In this document: in pieces, positions 1 through 10,308 of the stretch | How the letters are laid out: each line of letters opens with the position of its first letter | How positions within the stretch are numbered: the first letter of the stretch is position 1 | Assembly: GCF_018860425.1 (NCBI RefSeq) | Contig: NZ_JAHKPI010000008.1 | Span: forward strand, 167,721 to 231,720 | Length of the DNA stretch: 64,000 bases | Direction of reading: 5' to 3' | Source of the DNA: Marinobacter sp. F3R08 | Lineage (GTDB): Bacteria > Pseudomonadota > Gammaproteobacteria > Pseudomonadales > Oleiphilaceae | Position numbers and translations under genes: made by a program | Notes under the pieces: generated by a model | Seen by the model: the letters and a program-made list of their open reading frames with translations, nothing else | Told to the model about the DNA's origin: nothing | Database searches by the model: none

Positions 1-1
1 G

Positions 2-271
2 CTGGTAGATGCCCTGAACAAGCTACCGGGCGTTGAGTGCCTGACCGGTGACGGTACTTTCTACGTGTTTCCGAGCTTTCAGGGTGCCATCGACGCCGAC
101 TCCGACGTCAGCACCGATGTCGAATTTGCCGAGAAACTGCTATCCGAAGCCGGCGTTGCTCTGGTTCCGGGTTCGGCCTTCGGCTGCCCGGGCCATATGC
201 GCCTGAGCTTTGCCACCAGCATGGGTAACCTGGAGAAGGCGATCGAACGTCTACAGAAGGCGCTCGGTTAA
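2..271 (+). CDS. PLP-dependent aminotransferase, C-terminal 89 residues (partial)
   Basis: Open frame entering from the left edge and ending with TAA at 269-271. The visible part reads as the end of a class I aminotransferase of the aspartate aminotransferase type: a TFYVFPSF strand, then a C-terminal small-domain segment with VALVPGSAFG and the substrate-carboxylate-binding HMRLSFA stretch. The catalytic lysine and PLP site would be upstream of the window. Exact substrate cannot be judged from this part; aspartate/2-oxoglutarate transamination is the default expectation. Confidence 0.85.
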   Translation: MVDALNKLPGVECLTGDGTFYVFPSFQGAIDADSDVSTDVEFAEKLLSEAGVALVPGSAFGCPGHMRLSFATSMGNLEKAIERLQKALG

Positions 272-288
272 AAAACTTCGGACAGGGG

Positions 289-317
289 TTGACGGGGCGG
301 TATGACCGACTTAATAT
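289..317 (+). promoter_or_regulatory. sigma-70 promoter of tRNA-Asn
   Basis: TTGACG at 289-294 and TAATAT at 312-317 are separated by exactly 17 bases, a near-consensus promoter. It ends 24 bases before the mature tRNA 5' end. It starts just after the stop of the upstream aminotransferase, so the tRNA is probably an independent unit. Confidence 0.75.
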
Positions 318-341
318 ACGCGCCTCGTCACACGACGACGT

Positions 342-417
342 TCCCCGATAGCTCAGTTGGTAGAGCAACGGACTGTTAATCCGTTTGTCGCTGGTTCGAG
401 CCCAGCTCGGGGAGCCA
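342..417 (+). tRNA. tRNA-Asn (anticodon GTT)
   Basis: A 76-base cloverleaf. The acceptor stem TCCCCGA (342-348) pairs with TCGGGGA (407-413), followed by discriminator G and an encoded CCA at 415-417. The D-arm (AGCTCAGTTGGTAGAGC), anticodon arm with GTT at 375-377 and T-arm with GGTTCGAGCC are all present, and 375 is position 34 of a standard tRNA. It is very close to the enterobacterial tRNA-Asn sequence. Confidence 0.98.
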
Positions 418-423
418 CTATTC

Positions 424-463
424 AAAAAGCCCGCTAATTTCATGAATTAGCGGGCTTTTTTTT
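424..463 (+). terminator. rho-independent terminator after tRNA-Asn
   Basis: Hairpin with arms AAAGCCCGCTAATT and AATTAGCGGGCTTT around a TCATG loop, followed by a run of eight or more T. It lies 7 bases after the tRNA CCA end and ends that transcript. Because the left arm begins with an A-run it could also work toward the left. Confidence 0.9.
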
Positions 464-597
464 GCTCTACTTCCGAAAGCCATCCTCCGCCATTACAAAT
501 CCAGCACTACCCCGGCGCTCGTGTTTTGCAGGAAGATCCCCCACATCACACGTCGCCAGACCAACAGGCTGAAGCAGAACTCAGGCAGCAGATAACG

Positions 598-1314
598 TCA
601 TAGGCCTGCGACCTCAGCATGAATAGCCTCCAGCGCTGCCAGAGGATCTGGTGCCTGGGTAATTGGGCGACCAATCACCAGATAATCGGAACCTGCCTTC
701 AGGGCCTCCGTAGGCGTCATGATACGCTGCTGATCGCCTTTATCCGCCGTCAGCGGTCGAATACCCGGGGTAACCAACTTGAAGTCGGCACCTTGCTCAG
801 CCTTCAGTTTCGATGCCTCCTGCGCCGAACATACAACACCGTCGAGGCCGCAATTTCTGGTGAGAGTTGCCAGCCGGCTCACATGGGCTTCGGGAGAACT
901 GGCAATGCCAATACCGGCCAGATCGTCAGCATTCATGCTGGTCAGGACCGTTACCGCAATCAGTAACGGACGGCTGGAACCGAAGGCTTCCAAGCGCTCC
1001 CGGCAGGCCGTCATCATTTTTTCGCCACCAGAGGCATGCACATTCACCATCCAGACACCCAAGTCAGCCGCAGCCGCTACGGCCGCCGATGTGGTGTTGG
1101 GAATGTCGTGGAATTTCAGATCCAGAAACACGTCGAACCCACGCTTCTGAAACTCTTCGACCAGTTGAGGCCCGGAACGGGTGAACAGTTCTTTACCCAC
1201 CTTCAGACGGCATTTGGCGGGATCCAGTCTCCCGACCATTTCCATAGCTGGATTCCTGGAAGGGAAGTCAAGGGCGACGATGATCTTCGGATCGTTAGGG
1301 GTTTGCACGTTCAT
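598..1314 (-). CDS. pyrF: orotidine 5'-phosphate decarboxylase
   Basis: 238 residues, normal length for bacterial OMP decarboxylase, which converts OMP to UMP in the last step of de novo pyrimidine synthesis. The catalytic DxKxxD motif is visible as DLKFHD at residues 65-70, and the phosphate-binding end reads [10 protein letters not shown]. It is the last gene of the rpsA-ihfB-lapA-lapB-pyrF run, an order known from Pseudomonas and relatives. Start ATG at 1314 follows the lapB stop by 26 bases. Confidence 0.97.
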   Translation of the reverse strand: MNVQTPNDPKIIVALDFPSRNPAMEMVGRLDPAKCRLKVGKELFTRSGPQLVEEFQKRGFDVFLDLKFHDIPNTTSAAVAAAADLGVWMVNVHASGGEKMMTACRERLEAFGSSRPLLIAVTVLTSMNADDLAGIGIASSPEAHVSRLATLTRNCGLDGVVCSAQEASKLKAEQGADFKLVTPGIRPLTADKGDQQRIMTPTEALKAGSDYLVIGRPITQAPDPLAALEAIHAEVAGL

Positions 1315-1340
1315 TTGTCCTGAGGAAATTCAGTAAAGGT

Positions 1341-2510
1341 TTATTCGGCTTCAACACCCTGAATCGGGCGAACGGTTTCCCATTGCTTGCAGCTCGGGCA
1401 CAACCAGTGCAGCTGACGACCTGAAAAGCCACAGCTTACACAACGGTATACCGGACGGTTGACCAGTATCAGATGACCAATACAACTCACCAGCCGACCT
1501 TCATCGGTGGTCATACCCTTTTCGTACCCGGCCATTTCCACCAACCTTAACAGACCGCGGACGCTGGGCCGGGATTCCAGCTCCTGCCTGAGCAGATCGA
1601 TCGCTGCCGGCCGCCCCGAGGCCCGCTCTACGGATTCAACCAGGGCAAGCAGCAAACTGGTACCGGGATAGTCTTCGTAAAGCTTGTGCAGCTTCTTGGC
1701 CAGCCGGCCAATATCGCCGTGTTCATGCTCGAGCTTCATCAAGCGATCAATTGCTTCCGGCCCAAACTCGGCGTTCTGGTCAAACACCTTCAGGCACTGG
1801 TTTCCAGCTTCACGGTAACTGCCCTGCCGAATCAGCAAATTCATCAGAATCAGATTCGCCCGAACGCAAGAACGGTCATAGTCGAGCGCCTCCTTCGCCA
1901 GCTTCTGGGCAGCCCAGCGATCGTCCTGTTTCAGGGATTCCTCAGCTAACTCGCAGGTCAAATAGGCCAGGACCTTGAACATCGCCGGGGCGGCATCTCC
2001 CCGGGTCAGGGTTCGTGCGACCTCTGCCGCCTTACCCCATTCCTTCTCTTGCTGGTAAAGATCTATCAATTGCTGGGAAGACCGCCGGCCGTAGTCCTTG
2101 TCGCCCATCAATTGATGCAACAGCGCCTCGGCTCGATCCAGGAGACCGGCATTCAGATAGTCCCGAGCAAGTTCAAGGGTTACTTGCGGCGAAAAACGTG
2201 GGGGAAGCTCGGGTCTGGCCAGAAGGTTCTGGTGAATGAGTATTGCCCGGTCTGTTTCGCCCTTGTTGCGAAAATGGCTACCAATGGACAGGTGCAGACT
2301 GACGGTGTCCTTATTCACCGCAAGGGATTGGACGAAATTCTCAACAGCCTGATCAGAGTAATTGGTAAAAAGGAACTGAAGACGATCCTTTACCGATTCC
2401 TCATCGGAAATCGCCTTACCGGCTCGGCTTTCGCTGCTCCCCAGCCGGCCAACAAGCCAGCCAATGGCGACTGCGACAGTCAGCAGCAGCCACTGAAGTA
2501 CCATATCCAT
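1341..2510 (-). CDS. lapB: lipopolysaccharide assembly protein B (TPR and rubredoxin-like)
   Basis: 389 residues, matching LapB/YciM. An N-terminal membrane anchor (about residues 4-24) precedes TPR helices across the middle and a C-terminal rubredoxin-type metal knuckle, CVSCGF...CPSC near residues 357-374. In E. coli LapB works with the FtsH protease to control LpxC, and so the amount of LPS made. The start codon overlaps the lapA stop, which indicates translational coupling. The pairing with lapA immediately upstream supports the call. Confidence 0.95.
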   Translation of the reverse strand: MDMVLQWLLLTVAVAIGWLVGRLGSSESRAGKAISDEESVKDRLQFLFTNYSDQAVENFVQSLAVNKDTVSLHLSIGSHFRNKGETDRAILIHQNLLARPELPPRFSPQVTLELARDYLNAGLLDRAEALLHQLMGDKDYGRRSSQQLIDLYQQEKEWGKAAEVARTLTRGDAAPAMFKVLAYLTCELAEESLKQDDRWAAQKLAKEALDYDRSCVRANLILMNLLIRQGSYREAGNQCLKVFDQNAEFGPEAIDRLMKLEHEHGDIGRLAKKLHKLYEDYPGTSLLLALVESVERASGRPAAIDLLRQELESRPSVRGLLRLVEMAGYEKGMTTDEGRLVSCIGHLILVNRPVYRCVSCGFSGRQLHWLCPSCKQWETVRPIQGVEAE

Positions 2511-2812
2511 TAGAGAGTCCGGTCGTTCTGGGCCCTGGATTTCTCCAATGCCTGCTCAGCACGATCAAGTCGTTTCTGAAGGGTTCGCCGGGACGCAGAG
2601 TTGCGTACCGTTGCCAGCAAGGTCATCAGGACACCAACGAGTGCACCGATAACAAACGCCATGATAATCCAGACAGCAACGCCCTGAGGCTGGGTTTCAA
2701 ACAGCAGCAAATTTAGAGCAACCGCCGTCTGATTATTGAGCGAGAACACCAATGCCAGCAGAATTAGGACTAAAACCAACAGAATAGTGAGGATCTTCTG
2801 CAATCCTGCCAT
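2510..2812 (-). CDS. lapA: lipopolysaccharide assembly protein A domain protein
   Basis: 100 residues with two hydrophobic helices (about 7-27 and 43-66) and a charged C-terminal coiled stretch. The FSLNNQTAVALNLL motif after the first helix is typical of LapA/YciS (DUF1049). It is an inner-membrane partner of LapB, whose gene overlaps its stop. The 60-base gap to ihfB upstream suggests a shared operon. Confidence 0.93.
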   Translation of the reverse strand: MAGLQKILTILLVLVLILLALVFSLNNQTAVALNLLLFETQPQGVAVWIIMAFVIGALVGVLMTLLATVRNSASRRTLQKRLDRAEQALEKSRAQNDRTL

Positions 2813-2872
2813 AGCGATAGCACTCCCAAAGGGGCCTGAAAGCCCGAATTATATTCGTTCCCTGAGCAGCGG

Positions 2873-3169
2873 TTAGAAGCCCTTTTTCAAGCTGTCATTA
2901 ACCTGCTCTCTCAATTCCTTTCCCGGTTTGAAGTGCGGCACAAACTTAGCTGGTAGTTGAACAGCCTCTCCGGTTTTAGGGTTGCGGCCCGTGCGTGCAG
3001 ACCGATGATGAAGGGAAAAGCTGCCAAATCCCCGGATTTCAATTCTCTGACCATCAGCAAGCGACTGGGACATGTGCTCAATGATGGTTTTTACTGCCAG
3101 TTCGACATCTTTAACGGAGAGCTGAGTCTGCTTGGAAGCAATCAGTTCGACCAGTTCGGACTTCGTCAT
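2873..3169 (-). CDS. ihfB: integration host factor subunit beta
   Basis: 98 residues of HU/IHF family, close to the 94 of E. coli IHF-beta. It begins [11 protein letters not shown], has [14 protein letters not shown] and the DNA-intercalating arm with GRNPKTGE (N-P at the tip). With IHF-alpha it bends DNA at specific sites. The position directly after rpsA is the conserved gammaproteobacterial arrangement and distinguishes it from HU. Confidence 0.97.
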   Translation of the reverse strand: MTKSELVELIASKQTQLSVKDVELAVKTIIEHMSQSLADGQRIEIRGFGSFSLHHRSARTGRNPKTGEAVQLPAKFVPHFKPGKELREQVNDSLKKGF

Positions 3170-3245
3170 GAGGCGTTTCCCTTTTCCATTTTTATTGGGC
3201 CGTCGGTTACCTGATCCCCATGACTACCTAGTTTAGCCAAACCAG

Positions 3246-3290
3246 AAAAAAACACAAAAAAAACGGGCTCTTAGAGCCCGTTTTTTTCGT
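3246..3290 (-). terminator. rho-independent terminator after rpsA
   Basis: Perfect 8-bp arms ACGGGCTC and GAGCCCGT with a TTA loop (3263-3281), flanked by an A-rich tract on the left and a T-run on the right, so it can work in both directions. It sits between the rpsA stop (3304) and the ihfB start (3169). It probably attenuates rpsA readthrough and separates strong rpsA expression from the downstream genes. Confidence 0.85.
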
Positions 3291-3303
3291 ACCAACCGGA
3301 ATT

Positions 3304-4998
3304 TTAATCCTTATTGGCGTTTTGCTGCTGCATCTGCTCTTTGATGAGATCACCGATGGTGGTCGCACCAGACGAAGTTTCTGCAGTTTTAGTCCGCACA
3401 TTTTCCAGTGCCTGCTTGTCGTCCTCAACATCTTTGGACTTCACAGACAGGTTGATGATGCGATTCTTGCGGTCGATGCTGATGATCTTCGCTTCAACTT
3501 CTTCGCCTTCCTTCAGCGCGTTGCGAGCGTCTTCGACGCGGTCACGGCTGATTTCCGAGGCTTTGAGTACCGCTTCAACTTCCTCGTTCAGGGCAATGGT
3601 AGCTGCCTTGGCATCAACTGCAGACACGGTGCCCTTAACAATGGAGCCCTTGTCGTTCAGCTGTACGAACTCGGCGAACGGATCGCTCTCGAGCTGCTTG
3701 ATACCCAGGGAGATACGCTCACGCTCCGGATCAACAGACAGGATAACGGTTTCAACTTCGTCACCCTTCTTGTATTCACGAACCGCTTCTTCGCCAGTCT
3801 CGTTCCAGCTGATGTCAGACAGGTGAACCAGACCGTCGATGCCGCCATCCAGACCGATGAAGATACCGAAGTCAGTGATTGACTTGATCTTACCGGAGAT
3901 GCGGTCGCCCTTGTTGAAGTTGCTGGAGAAATCTTCCCACGGGTTGGATACGCACTGCTTGATACCCAGGGAGATACGACGACGCTCTTCGTCGATATCC
4001 AGAATCATCACGCCCACTTCGTCGCCCACCTGGACAACCTTGGACGGATGGATGTTCTTGTTGGTCCAGTCCATTTCGGATACGTGAACCAGACCTTCAA
4101 CACCCTCTTCCAGCTCAGCAAAGCAGCCGTAGTCAGTAAGGTTGGTAACACGTGCAGTAACCTTGCTGCCTTCCGGGTAACGACCCTTGATATCAACCCA
4201 GGGATCTTCACCCAGCTGCTTCAGGCCGAGGGAAACACGGTTGCGCTCACGGTCAAACTTCAGAACCTTGACGCTGATTTCGTCGCCCACATTGACGATT
4301 TCGCTCGGATGCTTGATGCGCTTCCAGGCCATATCGGTAATGTGCAGCAGGCCGTCAACACCGCCCAGATCTACGAACGCGCCGTAGTCGGTCAGGTTCT
4401 TGACGATACCCTTGATTTCCATACCCTCGGTCAGGGTTTCCAGCAGAGCTTCGCGCTCAGCGCTGTTTTCAGCTTCCAGAACGGCGCGGCGGGAAACAAC
4501 CACGTTGTTACGCTTCTGGTCGAGCTTGATAACCTTGAATTCGAGTTCTTTGTTCTCCAGGTGCGCGGTGTCGCGAACCGGACGAACGTCTACCAGCGAG
4601 CCAGGCAGGAAGGCACGAATGCCGGCCAGATCGACGGTGAAACCACCCTTGACCTTACCGTTGATAATACCTTTAACCACTTCCTCAGCTTCGAAGGACT
4701 TCTCGAGTACCTTCCAGGCTTCTGCACGCTTGGCCTTTTCACGGGACAGACGGGTCTCACCGAAGCCGTCTTCCACAGCGTCGAGAGCAACGTCGACAAC
4801 GTCGCCGATAGCAATTTCCAACTCGCCTTTTTCGTTCAGGAACTGGGAGGCGGGGATAACGCCTTCGGACTTAAGTCCGGCGTTAACGGTGACCCAGTCG
4901 TTATCGACGTCAACTACGGTTCCCTGGACGATGGAACCTGGTTGCATGTCAATTTCTTTTAGGCTTTCTTCAAAAAGATCCGCAAAGCTCTCGCTCAT
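3304..4998 (-). CDS. rpsA: 30S ribosomal protein S1
   Basis: 564 residues with six consecutive S1 (OB-fold) repeats, visible as recurring GxVxxxTDYGxFV and VHxSE/D segments. S1 brings mRNA to the 30S subunit. I place the start at 4998 (MSESFADLF): it has an AGGACT Shine-Dalgarno 4 bases upstream. The open frame extends 21 codons further, but those residues are not S1-like. cmk lies upstream as in E. coli, with a 130-base leader that is long enough for autogenous control. Confidence 0.97.
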   Translation of the reverse strand: MSESFADLFEESLKEIDMQPGSIVQGTVVDVDNDWVTVNAGLKSEGVIPASQFLNEKGELEIAIGDVVDVALDAVEDGFGETRLSREKAKRAEAWKVLEKSFEAEEVVKGIINGKVKGGFTVDLAGIRAFLPGSLVDVRPVRDTAHLENKELEFKVIKLDQKRNNVVVSRRAVLEAENSAEREALLETLTEGMEIKGIVKNLTDYGAFVDLGGVDGLLHITDMAWKRIKHPSEIVNVGDEISVKVLKFDRERNRVSLGLKQLGEDPWVDIKGRYPEGSKVTARVTNLTDYGCFAELEEGVEGLVHVSEMDWTNKNIHPSKVVQVGDEVGVMILDIDEERRRISLGIKQCVSNPWEDFSSNFNKGDRISGKIKSITDFGIFIGLDGGIDGLVHLSDISWNETGEEAVREYKKGDEVETVILSVDPERERISLGIKQLESDPFAEFVQLNDKGSIVKGTVSAVDAKAATIALNEEVEAVLKASEISRDRVEDARNALKEGEEVEAKIISIDRKNRIINLSVKSKDVEDDKQALENVRTKTAETSSGATTIGDLIKEQMQQQNANKD

Positions 4999-5128
4999 TA
5001 TGAGTCCTATATGATCAACGCAAGTGTACTCCGTGCCACCAGTAACACGGTCTGTTAACAAGTTCCGGATTAAGCCTGTGACTGGCAGATAACGCTACAT
5101 CCGGCATTTCAACGACAAAAAGGTGTAG

Positions 5129-5809
5129 TCAGGCCTGACCTGCTGCGGCCATACACCTGCCTAACACCTCTTCTATACTCAACCCCGTAGAATCAATGAC
5201 TTGCGCATCATCCGCGGGTTTGAGAGGGGCTGCAGAACGGTTCATATCCCGTTCATCACGAACCCGTATCTCCTCTAAAAGGGCGTCAATACTAACATTG
5301 ACACCCGCGTCCTTCAACTGTCCATAGCGTCGCTGGGCCCTTTCTTCGGCACTGGCTGTCAGGAAAATTTTTACCGGCGCATCGGGAAACACAACGGTAC
5401 CCATGTCGCGACCATCGGCCACCAGACCCGGCGCCTGCCGGAAATCCCGTTGCCGCTGCAACAGGGCATCGCGGACCGACTGCATCACAGCCACCTTCGA
5501 CGCGTTATCGCCGGCCGACTCCGTACGTATCTCGGCGGTCACATCCCGGCCTGCGAGAATGACTTTGACCGGCTCACCTTCGGGTGTTGGCTCGAACGCA
5601 ACGTCCAGCCCCGCTGCCACCTTTACCAGCCCCTCTTCGTCAGCCAGTGACACTCCCTGACGACCTGCGGCCAGAGCTGTGAGCCGATACAAAGCACCAC
5701 TGTCCAGCAGATGCCAGCCCAGTTTCCTCGCCAGCATCTGGGTAATCGTGCCCTTGCCGGAGCCGCCCGGACCATCCACGGTTATCACTGGCGCGACACC
5801 ATGCACCAT
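5129..5809 (-). CDS. cmk: cytidylate kinase
   Basis: 226 residues, the usual length for CMP/dCMP kinase. The P-loop GPGGSGKGT is at residues 13-21, the CMP-binding [12 protein letters not shown] lies mid-protein, and the lid carries Arg-rich RRYGQL. It phosphorylates CMP and dCMP. Its ATG overlaps the stop of the fused tyrA-aroA gene, so the two are probably translated together. Confidence 0.96.
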   Translation of the reverse strand: MVHGVAPVITVDGPGGSGKGTITQMLARKLGWHLLDSGALYRLTALAAGRQGVSLADEEGLVKVAAGLDVAFEPTPEGEPVKVILAGRDVTAEIRTESAGDNASKVAVMQSVRDALLQRQRDFRQAPGLVADGRDMGTVVFPDAPVKIFLTASAEERAQRRYGQLKDAGVNVSIDALLEEIRVRDERDMNRSAAPLKPADDAQVIDSTGLSIEEVLGRCMAAAGQA

Positions 5810-8037
5810 TATTCAGCTCCCTCAGCTGAGATATTGATCCCCGTACCACGGGCAAGCTCCACAAAGCCCGGAAACGACGTGGCAACGTTGGCGCAGTCTG
5901 TAACAGAAATCTCTCCCTTGGCACGCAGCGATGCCACCGCGAAAGACATGGCGATCCGATGGTCACCGTGGCTGTTGACGGTTCCACCACCAATGGCCTG
6001 ACCGCCCTCAATGATGATGCCATCTGGCGTTACGGTAGTTTCAACACCCAGTTCAGCCAGGCCATCCGCCATAACCTGAATACGGTCACTTTCCTTGACA
6101 CGCAGTTCCTCTGCGCCACGCAGAACCGTGCGGCCTTTGGCGCAGGCTGCAGCAATGAACAACACCGGAAACTCATCAATCGCCAGAGGCACCTGATCTT
6201 CGGGAATATCGATACCCTGCAGCTCCGCAGATCGGACCCGCAGGTCGGCAACCGGCTCGCCACCGATTTCCCGCTCGTCGAGCATTTCGATACTGGCGCC
6301 CATCTGGTTCAGGATATTGATCACCCCGACCCGGGTCGGATTCATACCCACATGCCGCAGGATCAGGTCGGATCCGGGCGCAATACTGGCTGCGACCAGG
6401 AAGAAAGCAGACGAGGAGATATCCGCGGGCACATCGATGTTTGTCGCTGTCAGCTTGCCACCACCGCTGACACTCGCCGTCGCGCCGTCACGATGCACAT
6501 GGTAACCAAAGCCCGCCAGCATTCGCTCGGTATGGTCCCGGGTCGGCGCCGGCTCCGTGACAGAGGTGCTGCCTTCTGCGTAGAGACCAGCCAGCAACAG
6601 ACACGATTTGACCTGTGCGCTGGCTACCGGCATTTCATAATGAATCCCGGACAGCGTCTGGCCTCCCCGGATTTTCAGAGGCGGCCGGCCGCCTTCTGCG
6701 GTGTCTATAACCGCCCCCATGGCCCGCAATGGATCGGCAACCCGGCCCATCGGGCGAACAGAGAGGCTGGCATCCCCGGTCAGCTCGGAATCGAAAGGCT
6801 GAGCCGCAAGCAAACCCGCAAACAAGCGCATGGCAGTGCCGGAATTACCCAGGTACAGAGGGCCTCTTGGTGCCTGCAGCCCCCTGATACCAACACCATG
6901 AATCCGTACGAAGCCGTCGTCCGGCCCCTCTATAGTGACGCCCATGTCCCGGAATGCCTGAAGGGTGGCCAGACTGTCCTCCCCTTCCAGAAACCCCTTA
7001 ACTTCGGTCACACCGTCTGCTAATGCGCCCAGCATGATGGAACGATGCGACATGGATTTGTCACCAGGTACCCGGATGTCACCAGTAATCGCGCCACCGG
7101 GCTGTAGACGGAACGTTACCTGCTTTTCACTGTTGTTTTTCACGTAAGCCTGTCCTGAGAGCATCTTGGAAAAATGTTCACGCGCCGCTTTGGCGCGACT
7201 GAAGACCCGTAGCAACGTGGCACTGTCCTGATTGGCGATAGCGGTGCGCAGTTGCTCCAGGTCGTGGGTAAAGTGATCAATCCCACGCAGAACCGCATCA
7301 CGGTTCGAGAGAAAGATATCGTGCCACATCACCGGATCACTGGCAGCAATCCGCGTGAAGTCCCTGAAGCCACCGGCGGCATAACGGAAGATGTCCATAT
7401 TCTCATCTTCGCCCGCCAGGGTATCCACCAGGGAAAAAGCGATGAGATGTGGCAGATGACTGGTAGCCGCCAGCACTTCGTCGTGATAGGCCACCGACAT
7501 GGTCAGCACCGTGGCACCACACCCCTCCCACAACGCTTTCAGACGGGCAAGGTGTGGCTGGCTCACGTTATCCGGAGGTGTGAGGATCACCTTATGATTG
7601 GCAAAAAGTTCCGGATTGGCGGCCCGAATACCGCTTTTCTCAGATCCGGCAATCGGGTGGCCAGGTATCACGAATGGCGACAGCCCCCCAAGAACCGCCT
7701 CGACATCCGTCACAAAGCTCGACTTGGTACTGCCAACGTCGGTCAGAATGGCGCCTGGCTCCAACGCGGGGCGCACCTGATCAAGAACAGCCCGGGTTGC
7801 CCGTACCGGGACTGCCAGCACAACCAGATCGGCGCCCCGAACAGCATCAGCGACTGAAGAAGCCCCCTGGTCAATGACGCCCAACTCCTTACCTAGCTGA
7901 AGCTCTTCATCGCGCTGGTCAGCACCAACAACCGTATCAGCCAACCCATTGCGCCGGATCGCACAGGCCAGTGAGCCACCAATCAGACCCAGACCAATGA
8001 TCGCAACCCTTTTGAACAGAGGCTTGGAAGGCACCAT
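5809..8037 (-). CDS. tyrA-aroA: bifunctional prephenate dehydrogenase / 3-phosphoshikimate 1-carboxyvinyltransferase
   Basis: 742 residues made of two enzymes in one frame. Residues 1 to about 300 are a TyrA-type dehydrogenase with an NAD(P)-binding GLGLIG at 15-20 and an [10 protein letters not shown] substrate segment. From about 310 an EPSP synthase begins, with GDKSMSHR, the GNSGTAMR substrate motif and [13 protein letters not shown] end ([12 protein letters not shown]). It joins the last common shikimate step to the tyrosine branch. The fusion is known from Pseudomonas-type bacteria. No stop or frameshift is seen between the halves. Confidence 0.95.
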   Translation of the reverse strand: MVPSKPLFKRVAIIGLGLIGGSLACAIRRNGLADTVVGADQRDEELQLGKELGVIDQGASSVADAVRGADLVVLAVPVRATRAVLDQVRPALEPGAILTDVGSTKSSFVTDVEAVLGGLSPFVIPGHPIAGSEKSGIRAANPELFANHKVILTPPDNVSQPHLARLKALWEGCGATVLTMSVAYHDEVLAATSHLPHLIAFSLVDTLAGEDENMDIFRYAAGGFRDFTRIAASDPVMWHDIFLSNRDAVLRGIDHFTHDLEQLRTAIANQDSATLLRVFSRAKAAREHFSKMLSGQAYVKNNSEKQVTFRLQPGGAITGDIRVPGDKSMSHRSIMLGALADGVTEVKGFLEGEDSLATLQAFRDMGVTIEGPDDGFVRIHGVGIRGLQAPRGPLYLGNSGTAMRLFAGLLAAQPFDSELTGDASLSVRPMGRVADPLRAMGAVIDTAEGGRPPLKIRGGQTLSGIHYEMPVASAQVKSCLLLAGLYAEGSTSVTEPAPTRDHTERMLAGFGYHVHRDGATASVSGGGKLTATNIDVPADISSSAFFLVAASIAPGSDLILRHVGMNPTRVGVINILNQMGASIEMLDEREIGGEPVADLRVRSAELQGIDIPEDQVPLAIDEFPVLFIAAACAKGRTVLRGAEELRVKESDRIQVMADGLAELGVETTVTPDGIIIEGGQAIGGGTVNSHGDHRIAMSFAVASLRAKGEISVTDCANVATSFPGFVELARGTGINISAEGAE

Positions 8038-8038
8038 A

Positions 8039-9163
8039 TCAGTCGCTGAGCCCCGATGCTGTCAGGGCCTTGGCCAGAGCCTCGATAAAGCGTTCATTTT
8101 CTTCCGGAAGCCCGACAGACACTCTGAGATGGCGTGGCATGCCATAGCCGGCAATCGGCCGGACAATCACACCATGAGCCAGCAGGGACTGGTAAACACC
8201 CATGGCCTGCTCTCCCACTTCCACCGCCACAAAATTTCCTGCGGACGGAATGTAACTGAGCCCCATTTGATCGAACGCCGTCTCCAGCTGACGCAAACCG
8301 GCCGCATTAACATCCCGGGAACGCTGGAGATAGTCCTCGTCTTCGAGAACGGCCGTGGCCGCCGACAGGGCAACCGTGTCCACATTGAACGGCTGACGCA
8401 CCCGGTTCAGGATGTCAGCTATAGCAGGAGAGCTGATGCTGTACCCTACCCGCAATGCCGCAAGCCCCCAGGCTTTGGAAAACGTCCGGCAGACAATCAG
8501 GTTCGGAAAGCGCGCCAGCAACTCGACTCCGTCCGCATACTCGTCACCGGTAAGGTATTCGCAATAGGCCTCATCCAGGACTACCAGAACCTCTTCCGGG
8601 ATCTTTTCCAGAAACGCTTCGATTGCCTCCGCCTTGTGCACCGTACCTGTCGGATTGTTCGGGTTGGCCACGAAGACCAGGCGAGTGCGCTCAGTGACTG
8701 CCTCTGCCATGGCATCCAGGTCATGCCCCCACTCCCGGGCTGGCACAGACACACCCTTTGCACCAATGGCCTGGGTCACCAGGGGATAGACGGCAAAAGC
8801 ATACTGGGAGAAGACAACCTCTGAATCGGCATCGGCAAAACAGCGGGTGATCACTTCCAGAACGTCATTGGAGCCATTGCCGAGCGTAATCTGATCCATT
8901 CCCACACCCAGACGCTTTGCCAGCGCCTGCTTGAGATTGAACCCATTACCATCAGGATAGAGACACAGCTCGGATAACGCTGCCCGCGCCGCCGAGAGGG
9001 CTTTGTCGCTGGGGCCGAGAGGATTTTCATTGCTGGCAAGCTTGATAATTTCTGCAGGGTTCAGTCCCAGCTCGCGGGCCAACTCTTCAATAGGCTTGCC
9101 TGGCTGGTAAGGTGATAGCGCCTGTACACCGCGAACCGCCAGACTCTGGTAATCAATGGCCAT
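8039..9163 (-). CDS. hisC: histidinol-phosphate aminotransferase
   Basis: 374 residues, class II-type PLP aminotransferase. The catalytic Lys region reads TFSKAWGLAALRVGY and a VVLDEAYCEY strand precedes it. In this operon context the enzyme may act both in histidine synthesis and on phenylpyruvate or hydroxyphenylpyruvate. I use ATG 9163 (MAIDYQSLA), which has GAGGA 9 bases upstream; a TTG at 9190 would add nine residues with no better ribosome site. Confidence 0.93.
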   Translation of the reverse strand: MAIDYQSLAVRGVQALSPYQPGKPIEELARELGLNPAEIIKLASNENPLGPSDKALSAARAALSELCLYPDGNGFNLKQALAKRLGVGMDQITLGNGSNDVLEVITRCFADADSEVVFSQYAFAVYPLVTQAIGAKGVSVPAREWGHDLDAMAEAVTERTRLVFVANPNNPTGTVHKAEAIEAFLEKIPEEVLVVLDEAYCEYLTGDEYADGVELLARFPNLIVCRTFSKAWGLAALRVGYSISSPAIADILNRVRQPFNVDTVALSAATAVLEDEDYLQRSRDVNAAGLRQLETAFDQMGLSYIPSAGNFVAVEVGEQAMGVYQSLLAHGVIVRPIAGYGMPRHLRVSVGLPEENERFIEALAKALTASGLSD

Positions 9164-9208
9164 AAATCGTCCTCGATATTCGTTACTCAAACACGCCGGT
9201 TCAGGTAT

Positions 9209-10306
9209 TCAAAGGACGCCAATCGGGTAGGAGCCCAGACGCTTGAGTTCTACCGCTTCATCGTCCACCTCTGCCAGCACCTTCCGCACCTGCTCATCCT
9301 CCATGTGTCCCTCGAAATCGATGTAGAACACATAAGCCCAGGTTCCGCTTGGCGACGGCCGTGTTTCAATCCGGGTCAGGCTCAAGCCATGACTATGGAA
9401 AGGCTCGAGAAGCTGATACAGAGCCCCCGGCTTGTTGCGCATGGATACCAGAATAGAGGACTTGTCATGACCGCTGGCAGGCACTTCTTCCCGGCCGATG
9501 ATCAGAAAACGGGTGGTATTGTCCGGACGGTCTTCAATGCTGTTCGCCAGCATCTCCAGACCATAGAGTTCTGCGGCCATATCACCTGCGATGGCCGCTG
9601 TCCCCGGTTCTGCGGCCGCACGCCGGGCCGCTTCCGCATTGCTGGATACAGTGACCCGCTCAATACCATAGCGGTGGGTATCCAGCCATTGGCGACACTG
9701 GGCAAACGATTGCTGGTGGGAATAGATCCGGGTAATTTCCTGATCCCCGTGCTTGGGTGACACCAGGAGGTGGTGGTGAATCCTCAGCTGTACTTCACCG
9801 CATATCTTCAGCGGAGAGGACATGAACATATCAAGAGTATGATTGATCATGCCCTCAGTGGAGTTTTCCACCGGTACCACCCCGTAATGAGCAGCTCCGG
9901 ATTCCACCTCCCGGAACACCGCATCAATCGCCGGCAAAGGCACACTGACAACGGAATGCCCGAAATGCTTGAGCGCCGCCGCCTGGGTAAAAGTACCAAT
10001 CGGCCCCAGAAAGGCTATCTGCATGGGCTTTTCCAGTGCCAGGCACGCAGACATGATTTCCCGGAACAGACGGGCCATTTCCTCACCGGACAATGGCCCT
10101 GGATTCTGCTCCTTGATGCGCCGAAGCACCTGAGCTTCCCGTTCCGGGCGATAGAAAAAGACGTCTTGCCCCGGATTGGCTGACATTTTGACGTGCGCCA
10201 CTTCCTGAGCACAGGCTGCCCGCGCACTGATCAGATCCATGATCTTCTGATCAATCTGATCAATCTCGTCCCGCAGCTCTCCGAGCCGGATCTGCTCATC
10301 ACTCAT
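9209..10306 (-). CDS. pheA: bifunctional chorismate mutase / prephenate dehydratase (P-protein)
   Basis: 365 residues. An AroQ chorismate mutase helical domain (about 1-90) is followed by prephenate dehydratase with AFLGPIGTFTQAAA, VPVENSTEG and NTTRFLIIG, and a C-terminal ACT domain with GALYQLLEPF and TRIETRPS that senses phenylalanine. It makes phenylpyruvate from chorismate. serC ends two bases upstream, so the two are co-transcribed. Confidence 0.96.
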   Translation of the reverse strand: MSDEQIRLGELRDEIDQIDQKIMDLISARAACAQEVAHVKMSANPGQDVFFYRPEREAQVLRRIKEQNPGPLSGEEMARLFREIMSACLALEKPMQIAFLGPIGTFTQAAALKHFGHSVVSVPLPAIDAVFREVESGAAHYGVVPVENSTEGMINHTLDMFMSSPLKICGEVQLRIHHHLLVSPKHGDQEITRIYSHQQSFAQCRQWLDTHRYGIERVTVSSNAEAARRAAAEPGTAAIAGDMAAELYGLEMLANSIEDRPDNTTRFLIIGREEVPASGHDKSSILVSMRNKPGALYQLLEPFHSHGLSLTRIETRPSPSGTWAYVFYIDFEGHMEDEQVRKVLAEVDDEAVELKRLGSYPIGVL

Positions 10307-10308
10307 GA

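Noticed and set aside
3314..4962. Long plus-strand open frames (170-304 codons) across rpsA
   Set aside because: They are the complement of the S1 repeats, which generate long antisense frames; no ribosome sites and no family resemblance.
5959..7023. 354-codon plus-strand open frame opposite aroA
   Set aside because: Antisense of the EPSP synthase domain, without ribosome site or recognisable motifs.
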